This document shows positions 57,580 to 64,000 of a DNA stretch of 64,000 bases, one piece after another. The position numbers and the translations under genes were made by a program. Position 1 is the stretch's first letter. Every line of letters starts with the position of its first letter. Source of the DNA: Ravibacter sp964559125 (GTDB lineage: Bacteria > Bacteroidota > Bacteroidia > Cytophagales > Spirosomataceae); assembly GCA_964559125.1 (NCBI GenBank), contig CAZLGW010000017.1, positions 1 through 64,000 of the forward strand, in the 5' to 3' direction. Under the pieces are notes generated by a model, which was given only the letters and a program-made list of their open reading frames with translations, was not told where the DNA came from and ran no database searches.

Positions 57580-58884
57580 TTACCCCTCAATCCTGATCAG
57601 ATGGTTTTTCTTCCCTTTCGAGATCAGCAGGAATTGATCCTGCAGCAATTCGAAATCGGACCTCGGCTGCTCCGGGGCGCTTACACGGGTTTTATTGATG
57701 CTCAGGGCATTCTGCTGTATCGCTCTGCGCGCTTCTCCCTTTGAAGGATAGATCTCCAGGTTAGTCGCCACCGAAACGAGGTCGAGCACACTCGCTGTTT
57801 CATTCCACGTATCCCTCGTAAGGGTACTTTGCGGAACGCCGTCGAAAATGGCGTCGAAATCGGCTGCTTCGATACTTTTCAGCGTTTCGAGGGTCGCTTT
57901 CCCGAAAAGCACCTCCGAGGCCTTCACGGCAAGCTCATAGTCTTTTTCGGAATGAACCCTTATCGTGACATCTTTTGCCAGCGCCTTCTGCATAATTCTC
58001 AGATGTGGGGCCGCGGCATGTTCTGCCTCCAATTGTTCGATCTGTACCTTATCCAGCAGGGTAAACACCCTCAGCAGCCGGTAGGAGTCATCGTCCGACT
58101 GGTTGAGCCAGAACTGGTAAAACTGGTAAGGAGAGGTCCGTTCGGGGTCCAGCCAGATGTTCCCACCTTCGCTTTTTCCGAATTTGGTACCGTCGGCTTT
58201 GGTCACCAAAGGGGTAGTCAGTGCGTAGGCTTTGAAATAGCCTTCCTCGTCGCCCTCCTTCCTGCGAATGATTTCGGTACCGGTCGTGATATTGCCCCAC
58301 TGATCGGAACCGCCCATCTGCAGGCGTACATTATGTTTCTTGTAGAGATAGTAGAAATCGTAGCCCTGGAGCAACTGATACGAAAACTCGGTAAAGGAAA
58401 TTCCCGTTTCCAGGCGCTTCTTCACCGAATCTTTCGACATCATATAATTGACGCTCAGGTATTTGCCGGCTTCCCGTAAAAACTGCAGAAAGCCCATATC
58501 CTTAAACCAGTCATAGTTGTTGACCATTACAGCCGCATTCTCCCCTGAGTCGAAGTTGAGAAAATGCATCAACTGTTTCCGGATACCTTCCTGGTTAACG
58601 GCAAGCGTTTCCTCCGAAAGAAAAGACCTTTCAGCAGCCTTAAAAGAAGGGTCCCCGATCATACCGGTCGCTCCCCCGATCAGCGCGTACGGCTTATGGC
58701 CGGCCCGCTGCAGGTGTACGAGCAGCATGATAGTCGCCAGGTTACCGATATGAAGGGAAGATGCGGTAGGATCAAAACCGATATACCCTGAGACTTTTTC
58801 CTTATTCAATAACTCCTCCGTTCCGGGCATGATATCCTGTAGCATACCGCGCCACCGCAACTCTTCTAAAAAATTAATTGGCAT
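57580..58884 (-). CDS. tyrS: Tyrosyl-tRNA synthetase
   Basis: The 434-aa class I synthetase shows the HIGH-type motif HIGN at 45-48 (GFDPTASSLHIGNL), the KMSKS-type KFGKS at 234-238, GSDQWGNITTG and a C-terminal S4-type RNA-binding domain (SKGEARRAIQQNALSINKTRV). It is TyrRS of the common bacterial group. It is separate from gcvP by 54 bp on the same strand. Confidence 0.98.
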   Translation of the reverse strand: MPINFLEELRWRGMLQDIMPGTEELLNKEKVSGYIGFDPTASSLHIGNLATIMLLVHLQRAGHKPYALIGGATGMIGDPSFKAAERSFLSEETLAVNQEGIRKQLMHFLNFDSGENAAVMVNNYDWFKDMGFLQFLREAGKYLSVNYMMSKDSVKKRLETGISFTEFSYQLLQGYDFYYLYKKHNVRLQMGGSDQWGNITTGTEIIRRKEGDEEGYFKAYALTTPLVTKADGTKFGKSEGGNIWLDPERTSPYQFYQFWLNQSDDDSYRLLRVFTLLDKVQIEQLEAEHAAAPHLRIMQKALAKDVTIRVHSEKDYELAVKASEVLFGKATLETLKSIEAADFDAIFDGVPQSTLTRDTWNETASVLDLVSVATNLEIYPSKGEARRAIQQNALSINKTRVSAPEQPRSDFELLQDQFLLISKGKKNHLIRIEG

Positions 58885-58938
58885 TCTATTCTTTAATTTA
58901 ATTAGCTATGAGGTACCCGTACATACTTCAGGCTACCG

Positions 58939-61827
58939 TTATTCAGCTTCGGCATATTCTTCTGTCGGGATGCACGCACATACTAGGTTCCGGTCTCCGT
59001 AGGCATTGTCAACCCGGCTGACACTCGGCCAGAACTTCCTGAAACGCAGGTAAGGAAGCGGGAAAACCGCCTTTTCCCGGGAATACGACCTGTTCCAGTC
59101 TTCTACCAGCACCACGCGGTAAGTATGAGGAGCACGTTTCAAAACGTTATCTGCCTTGTCTGCTACTCCTTCCTCTATTTCTTTTATTTCCTTACGGATC
59201 GAAATCATCGCCTCGCAGAAGCGGTCGAGTTCCGCTTTGGACTCCGACTCGGTCGGCTCGATCATCAGGGTCCCTGCCACGGGGAACGACAATGTAGGCG
59301 AATGAAAACCATAGTCCATCAATCGCTTGGCAAGGTCTTCGGCCTCCATTCCGACAGCTTTAAACGGCCGGCAGTCTACGATCATCTCATGCGCACACCG
59401 CCCGTTTGCCCCGGTATACAGGATCTGGTAATGGGCCTCAAGCCTTGTCTTGACGTAATTGGCATTCAGGATCGCATTTTTGGTGGCATTGGTCAATCCT
59501 TCTCCGCCCATCATGACGATATAAGCATATGAAATCGGCAATATGCTGGCGCTTCCGAAAGCTGCTGCAGACACCGCACCGGCAGGTTTATTTTTCGATT
59601 CCTCCGCTCCGGGATGAACGTGGCCTGGTAAGAAAGGCACCAGGTGCTCGGCTACGCCGATCGGTCCGACTCCCGGTCCGCCGCCGCCATGCGGAATACA
59701 AAACGTCTTATGCAGGTTCAGATGGCATACGTCAGCTCCTATCGTACCCGGACTGGTAAGCCCTACCTGTGCGTTCATGTTAGCGCCGTCCATATAGACC
59801 TGCCCGCCGTGCAAATGAATCAATTCGCAGATTTCCCGGATGCTTTCCTCGTAGACGCCATAGGTAGACGGGTAGGTCACCATCAAAGCCGCCAGCTCGT
59901 TGCTGTGCTTCTCGGCGTTTGCCTTCAGGTCTTCAACATCGATATTCCCTCTTTCGTCACATTTTGTCACAACCACTTTCATCCCCGCCATAACAGCCGA
60001 AGCCGGGTTAGTCCCGTGGGCAGAGGCCGGTATAAGCGCCACATTCCGGTGTCCCTCGCCCCTGCTCAGATGCCACCTGCGGATAGCCATCAGGCCGGCA
60101 TACTCTCCCTGCGCACCCGAATTGGGCTGGAGAGAGACCTTCGCAAAACCGGTAATGGCAGACAGCCACTCATCGAGCTGGGCTGTAATATGTTGGTAGC
60201 CTTTCACCTGGCCGGCAGGTACAAAGGGGTGGATATTAGCCAGCTCGGGCCAGGTAACCGGGATCATTTCTGCTGTGGCATTCAGCTTCATCGTACAGCT
60301 ACCCAGGGAGATCATGGAATGCACTAACGACAGGTCCTTATCTTCCAGCGATTTCAGGTACCTCAGCATCTCATGCTCCGTATGATAGGAGTTAAACACC
60401 GGGTGTCTGAGGTAGGCTGTCTCCCTCAGCATAGCTACGGGCAGAGCAGATTCAACGTCGTCGCCGATCTCGAGCTCACCCTGGAATGCCGCGGTATCGG
60501 CAAACAGGTTGAGCAGGTCGATAACATCCTGGAAAGTCTTGGTCTCATCAAACGATATCCCTATCCGTGTATCAGGAAAAGGATAATGACGCAGGTTCAG
60601 TCCCCACTTCACTGATTCCTCCCTGAGCCTTTTGGCAAACGGCGTCTGGATGGTAACGGTATCAAAAAAATGGTCATGCAGCACCCTGTAGCCGAATTTT
60701 TTTACCGTTTCGGCAAATAAGCTTGCAAATCCATGTATACGTGTAGCGATCGCCTTCAGTCCTTCCGGCCCGTGGTAAACCGCGTACGCCCCCGACATTA
60801 CTGCCAGCAGCACCTGGGCCGTGCAGATATTGGAAGTCGCCTTCTCCCTGCGTATATGCTGCTCCCTTGTCTGAAGCGCCATTCTCAACGCACGATTCCC
60901 CTCCGCATCGACGGTAGCCCCGATAATACGTCCCGGGATATGTCTCTTATGGATCTCTTTTGCTGCGAAAAATCCCGCATGCGGTCCTCCGAAACCCATC
61001 GGTACACCAAGCCTCTGGGCCGAGCCGACCACTACGTCGGCCCCCATTTCGCCGGGTGATTTCAAAAGCGCCAGGCTTAAAAGATCCGTGGCCACTGCCA
61101 CCTGGATCCCGTTCTCATGTGCTGATGAAATAAAGTCGGTATAATCTTCCACGCGTCCGTCTGTACCCGGGTACTGCAGTAGCGCTCCGTACCAGGCCGG
61201 ATCAGAAAGATCCATTTCTTTATAGTCGCCCGTCACCACTTCAATGCCCAGCGGCTCCGACCTGGTCATCAGCACATCGATGGTCTGCGGATGTACCTGC
61301 CCGGAAACAAAGAACTTAAGAGCCTGCTTCCTTTCAGCGGGGCGAAGCGAATAGGTCATAGTCATCGCTTCGGCAGCAGCCGTCCCTTCATCCAGCAGCG
61401 AGGCATTGGCGATCTCCATCCCGGTGAGATCAATAATTACCGTCTGGAAATTCAGCAGCATCTCCAGCCTGCCCTGGGCAATCTCTGCCTGATAAGGTGT
61501 ATACGCTGTATACCAGGCCGGGTTTTCAAGTATATTCCTGAGAATCACATTCGGCACAACCGTATCATAATAGCCTGTGCCTATATATGATTTTAAAACG
61601 GCATTCATTTTGGCAATCCGCTTAAATTCAGTCAGAAACAACTGTTCGGATACACCCTTAGGCAGCGACAGAGGCTGCTTCAGACGAATGTGGGCGGGTA
61701 CGGTCTGGTCAATCAGTTCGTCGACAGATTTCACGCCGAGAACCTTCAGCATCTCTTCTGTTTCAGAAGCAGACTTGCCGTGGTGTCTTTTCTCAAACCT
61801 CTCGGTTTCGTGCAGGTTGATTTTCAT
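58939..61827 (-). CDS. gcvP: Glycine dehydrogenase (decarboxylating), P protein
   Basis: The 962-aa homodimer-type P protein has both halves fused in one chain. The PLP Lys707 is in LNLHKTFCIPHGGGGPG. Other markers are YIGTGYYDTVVPNVILRNI at about 81-99, SLLDEGTAAAEAM, and QPNSGAQGEYAGL. It decarboxylates glycine and passes the aminomethyl group to GcvH lipoyl. gcvT is at 47726. No glycine riboswitch was recognised in its 5' region. Confidence 0.98.
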   Translation of the reverse strand: MKINLHETERFEKRHHGKSASETEEMLKVLGVKSVDELIDQTVPAHIRLKQPLSLPKGVSEQLFLTEFKRIAKMNAVLKSYIGTGYYDTVVPNVILRNILENPAWYTAYTPYQAEIAQGRLEMLLNFQTVIIDLTGMEIANASLLDEGTAAAEAMTMTYSLRPAERKQALKFFVSGQVHPQTIDVLMTRSEPLGIEVVTGDYKEMDLSDPAWYGALLQYPGTDGRVEDYTDFISSAHENGIQVAVATDLLSLALLKSPGEMGADVVVGSAQRLGVPMGFGGPHAGFFAAKEIHKRHIPGRIIGATVDAEGNRALRMALQTREQHIRREKATSNICTAQVLLAVMSGAYAVYHGPEGLKAIATRIHGFASLFAETVKKFGYRVLHDHFFDTVTIQTPFAKRLREESVKWGLNLRHYPFPDTRIGISFDETKTFQDVIDLLNLFADTAAFQGELEIGDDVESALPVAMLRETAYLRHPVFNSYHTEHEMLRYLKSLEDKDLSLVHSMISLGSCTMKLNATAEMIPVTWPELANIHPFVPAGQVKGYQHITAQLDEWLSAITGFAKVSLQPNSGAQGEYAGLMAIRRWHLSRGEGHRNVALIPASAHGTNPASAVMAGMKVVVTKCDERGNIDVEDLKANAEKHSNELAALMVTYPSTYGVYEESIREICELIHLHGGQVYMDGANMNAQVGLTSPGTIGADVCHLNLHKTFCIPHGGGGPGVGPIGVAEHLVPFLPGHVHPGAEESKNKPAGAVSAAAFGSASILPISYAYIVMMGGEGLTNATKNAILNANYVKTRLEAHYQILYTGANGRCAHEMIVDCRPFKAVGMEAEDLAKRLMDYGFHSPTLSFPVAGTLMIEPTESESKAELDRFCEAMISIRKEIKEIEEGVADKADNVLKRAPHTYRVVLVEDWNRSYSREKAVFPLPYLRFRKFWPSVSRVDNAYGDRNLVCACIPTEEYAEAE

Positions 61828-61835
61828 TTGTATAA

Positions 61836-61852
61836 AGCTATCAGCTGTCAGC
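61836..61852. repeat. Heptamer repeat in the gcvP leader
   Basis: AGCTATC then AGCTGTC then AGC, 8 bases before the gcvP start codon on the minus strand. The 14-base core TATCAGCTGTCAGC is identical to 51684-51697. Confidence 0.6.
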
Positions 61853-61976
61853 CTTTTTATTCATCGTTTGGTCCGGGGCGCAATCCGTTTTCCGTAATTA
61901 ATGCTCTCCCGTTTCGTTTATTGAAAAGTACCGGCGGCTCTGTTTCCTCTTCTAAAAAGCCCTGTTTCCCGGCCCG

Positions 61977-61984
61977 CAAAAGTA
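61977..61984 (-). promoter_or_regulatory. gcvP promoter -7 element (minus strand)
   Basis: TACTTTTG on the minus strand matches TAnnTTTG and lies about 150 bases before the gcvP start. It directly abuts the U tract of the terminator of the upstream small gene. Confidence 0.55.
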
Positions 61985-61985
61985 C

Positions 61986-62023
61986 AAAAAAACCATCAAC
62001 TTTCCGCAGTCGGAAATTGATGG
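61986..62023 (-). terminator. Terminator of the small Lys-rich gene (minus strand)
   Basis: CCATCAA-C-TTTCCG pairs with CGGAAA-TTGATGG (loop CAGT, one bulge). Read on the minus strand it ends in seven T residues (61992-61986). Confidence 0.85.
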
Positions 62024-62064
62024 TCTGACGAGAATTTTATGTTTGCGCCCGACGCCCGCACGCA

Positions 62065-62292
62065 TCAGTGTTTGGGGCAGTCACACGAGCTTTTCCGCTT
62101 GAAAATCCCAAGAAATTTTTTCTTTTTAGGCTTCTTATAGCCTTTATTTTTCTTTCTTTTGATAACCTCGGGCTTCATGCCCGCTTCAACAGACGCCTGA
62201 CCGGCCCTGGCAGCTACGGAGGCAAAGCTGTCTGTAGTCAGGATACTGCCTGAAAAGAAAATGAACAAAAAGAGAAACGGGATTTTATTCAT
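62065..62292 (-). CDS. Small exported Lys-rich protein of unknown function
   Basis: The ATG at 62292 gives 75 aa (the longer frame uses a TTG). A Sec signal (MNKIPFLFLFIFFSGSIL, cut near SFAS) is followed by a short linker and a basic tail of about 30 residues with repeated Lys clusters (KRKKNKGYKKPKKKK) and a final CDCPKH. The strong charge suggests interaction with the cell envelope, polysaccharide or nucleic acid. It is followed by a good terminator, which supports a real gene. No family is known to me. Confidence 0.65.
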   Translation of the reverse strand: MNKIPFLFLFIFFSGSILTTDSFASVAARAGQASVEAGMKPEVIKRKKNKGYKKPKKKKFLGIFKRKSSCDCPKH

Positions 62293-62350
62293 GGCCTTCA
62301 ATTATACAAAGCATTACTTTCGGATGATAACGCCCGAAGGGAGTTTTTAG

Positions 62351-62370
62351 TTTACATGTGGTCATGTAAA
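62351..62370. repeat. Intergenic inverted repeat
   Basis: TTTACATG (62351-62358) and CATGTAAA (62363-62370) with loop TGGT. It lies 12 bases after the metallophosphoesterase stop codon on the minus strand. No T run follows, so it may be an operator or weak terminator. Confidence 0.5.
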
Positions 62371-62382
62371 ACAAGAAACACA

Positions 62383-63639
62383 CTACCCTCTTACCAATTC
62401 TATTACGGTAATTTCGGGCAGGATCCCTACTCTTCCCGGGTAGCCTATAAAGCCAAATCCCCGGTTTACGTACAGGTACTGATCTTTATCCTGGTACAGA
62501 CCCGCCCAGTGCTTGTAGTTATACTGCGCCGGGCTCCAGCGAAGTCCGGGAATTTCTACGCCAAACTGCATGCCGTGCGTATGCCCGGCCAGCATCAGGT
62601 CGATGGAAGGCTGCTCTGGCTTCACCTGCAGATTCCAGTGGCTCGGATCATGGGAAAGCAATATTTTTACCGGGTAGTCGTCCGAATGCTGAACCGCCTT
62701 CCGGAGGTCGCCGTATTTCGCAAAACGCCCTCCTCCCCAGTTCTGGACACCGATAAGGCCGATCGACTCACCGTCTACGGTTATCGCACGGTTTTCATCC
62801 AAAAGCAAATCCCAGCCCAGCGCCTTATGCGCCTTAAGCATATCGGCAAAATTCTGCTCTTTAGCTTCTTTCCCCGCCCAATTGCGGTAGTCGCCATAAT
62901 CATGATTCCCCAAAACGGAATATACGCCCAGCGGCGCCTGCAATTTCCTGAAAACGGGGATATAGTCTTTTGCTTCAGACGTTTGTTCGTTGACCAGGTC
63001 GCCGGTAAAAACGATCAGGTCAGGCTTTTCGTTCAAGGCCATTTCCACACCGCCCATTACGGCCCTTTGATTATAGAAGCTCCCGGTATGGATATCCGAC
63101 AGTTGGAGTACCTTGATACCTTCAAACTTTCGCGGCAGGTTCCTGAGAGACAACCGTACTCTTCTTACCCTATAGTCGTGCGCCCCTGACAATATGCCGA
63201 AAACCAGCGTCCCGGCCAGTCCGAACCCGGCAGCGGTGGCCGTCCTGGTAAGAAATTCAGACCGCGGTATCACCGGCTGACCTGTCTCTTCACGTTTAGT
63301 ATCAACAAACTTCTTTGGCGATCTGAACATCCACAAAACACCCCTCCTCACGTCATCCAGCGATAAAATAAAGACTGTCAGAAGCTTTCCGAACAGCGGA
63401 ACGCCAATGACAACAAAGAACAGCGTACGCATATGACGGGGCAGGCTCCCTTCAGGAAAAACCACAAACAGCATGATCACAAACAACACGATCACCGTAT
63501 AGCCCCAGTAGATCAGTGCAATCGTTTTAAGAAGGGTGTTTTTCCCCGCAGGTATCATTGATCTCATACCGGCCCAAACATACCGGTCTACCAATAGCAC
63601 AAAAAGTGCAAGTATGATTAACGTGAAAAAGGAATTCAT
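62383..63639 (-). CDS. Membrane-anchored calcineurin-like metallophosphoesterase
   Basis: The 418-aa protein has about four N-terminal membrane helices (3-18, 37-61, 71-97, 136-152) and a C-terminal metallophosphoesterase domain. The metal motifs are Asp182/His184 in SDIHTG, FTGDLVNE, LGNHDYG, LLSHDPSHW and AGHTHGMQ. Such YkoQ-like enzymes often act on phospholipid-linked or nucleotide substrates. It is 24 bp after the NifU-type gene on the same strand. Confidence 0.92.
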   Translation of the reverse strand: MNSFFTLIILALFVLLVDRYVWAGMRSMIPAGKNTLLKTIALIYWGYTVIVLFVIMLFVVFPEGSLPRHMRTLFFVVIGVPLFGKLLTVFILSLDDVRRGVLWMFRSPKKFVDTKREETGQPVIPRSEFLTRTATAAGFGLAGTLVFGILSGAHDYRVRRVRLSLRNLPRKFEGIKVLQLSDIHTGSFYNQRAVMGGVEMALNEKPDLIVFTGDLVNEQTSEAKDYIPVFRKLQAPLGVYSVLGNHDYGDYRNWAGKEAKEQNFADMLKAHKALGWDLLLDENRAITVDGESIGLIGVQNWGGGRFAKYGDLRKAVQHSDDYPVKILLSHDPSHWNLQVKPEQPSIDLMLAGHTHGMQFGVEIPGLRWSPAQYNYKHWAGLYQDKDQYLYVNRGFGFIGYPGRVGILPEITVIELVRG

Positions 63640-63663
63640 TTCCTGTTAAAGTTTCCTGCCTTA

Positions 63664-64000
63664 TCAAACTCCTTCCGCTACCACTTCCTTTACCCCCGGC
63701 ACCATCCTGGTCAGAAGATTTTCGATCCCGGCCTTCAGCGTCAATGTAGAAGACGGGCATCCGCTGCAGGACCCCTGGAGCAGCACTTTTACTTTCCCGT
63801 CTGCCTCGTCGAATGAGTGAAAGTTTATGGCGCCTCCGTCCGATTCCACTGCAGGTCTCACATACTGGTCCAGCACGGCTTTGATCTTCTGGACTGTTTC
63901 GGATTCATTTGCAGAAACAACTATCGTATTCTTTGATATCGTGGACTGGTCGAAAACCGGCTGCTCTTCTTCGAAGTATATTTTGATAAAGGCCTTCACA
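63664..64000 (-). CDS. NifU-family iron-sulfur protein, C-terminal part (5' end outside window)
   Basis: The frame remains open to the window edge and the GTG near 63999 is probably internal. The visible 112 residues hold a NifU C-terminal domain (KIKAVLDQYVRPAVESDGGAINF and the CxxC of GSCSGCPSS). Family members carry a 4Fe-4S cluster and deliver it to target enzymes. Bacteroidota members are often near 200 aa, with an N-terminal Nfu domain, so about half may be missing here. Confidence 0.92.
   Translation of the reverse strand, partial: VKAFIKIYFEEEQPVFDQSTISKNTIVVSANESETVQKIKAVLDQYVRPAVESDGGAINFHSFDEADGKVKVLLQGSCSGCPSSTLTLKAGIENLLTRMVPGVKEVVAEGV

Noticed and set aside
61828..61976. Glycine riboswitch before gcvP
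   Set aside because: The leader was read for the conserved aptamer cores, and only a short GGGAGAGC stretch resembles them.
1..64000. CRISPR array, tRNA/rRNA genes, complete IS element or prophage
   Set aside because: No regular spaced repeats, tRNA-like cloverleaf, transposase or phage structural genes were seen in the window.

Overview
The window looks like a Bacteroidota chromosome, most likely from a Cytophagales- or Sphingobacteriales-type lineage. The reasons are three SusC/SusD outer-membrane uptake pairs, many lipoproteins and Sec or Tat exported enzymes, a lack of Shine-Dalgarno sequences, TAnnTTTG-type promoter elements, a fused aspartokinase/homoserine dehydrogenase, and base composition near 50% GC. 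It carries one 100-N scaffold gap that appears to be artificial. The assembly style (a 55-base overlap across the gap) suggests a draft or metagenome-derived genome. No tRNA, rRNA, CRISPR array or complete insertion sequence was seen.

Layout. (1) 1-11.3 kb: the end of a SusC gene, its SusD partner, then exported carbohydrate enzymes (a GH42-like 888-aa protein, a DUF1080 3-keto-glycoside hydrolase-like protein, a TIM-barrel lipoprotein, a CBM9-like protein, an SMP-30 lactonase-like lipoprotein) and a BASS-family transporter. This reads as a polysaccharide or glycoside utilisation locus. (2) 11.4-24.5 kb: an exported set made of a RidA protein, a gamma-glutamyltransferase, an unknown Tat protein, a Tat-exported SelA-like PLP enzyme, an amidohydrolase and a sorbosone-dehydrogenase/cytochrome c fusion, followed by a second SusC/SusD pair and a strong terminator. 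(3) 24.7-32.1 kb: a tight seven-gene cytoplasmic operon (RidA, 3-hydroxyacyl-CoA-dehydrogenase-like enzyme, FucP-like permease, class III aminotransferase, a degenerate paralogue of the dehydrogenase, M19 dipeptidase, ceramidase-like hydrolase) with a convergent AraC regulator. Regions 2 and 3 together look like an uncharacterised pathway for an amino-acid- or amino-sugar-acid-containing substrate.

(4) 33.1-40.7 kb: core genes valS, an outer-membrane protein, an array of hairpins, thrA, thrB and an IscA-type protein, closed by a 22-bp-stem terminator. (5) 41.0-45.9 kb: a third SusC/SusD pair behind a LacI-type palindromic operator. (6) 46-49.6 kb: an FG-GAP protein with one haem motif, gcvT and comB. 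(7) 49.7-54.2 kb: a minus-strand nitrite-reduction operon (NirK fused to cytochrome c, a NirV-like protein, SCO1/SenC, an alginate-export-type porin) preceded by an FNR/CRP-type dyad at the right spacing for activation. (8) 54.2-56.6 kb: an AT-richer accessory patch with VapBC, a truncated HTH antitoxin and a class C beta-lactamase-like hydrolase. (9) 56.6-64 kb: mostly housekeeping genes on the minus strand (bestrophin, tyrS, gcvP, a metallophosphoesterase, a NifU-type protein).

All functional assignments come from reading motifs and family resemblance by eye. No database search was run.
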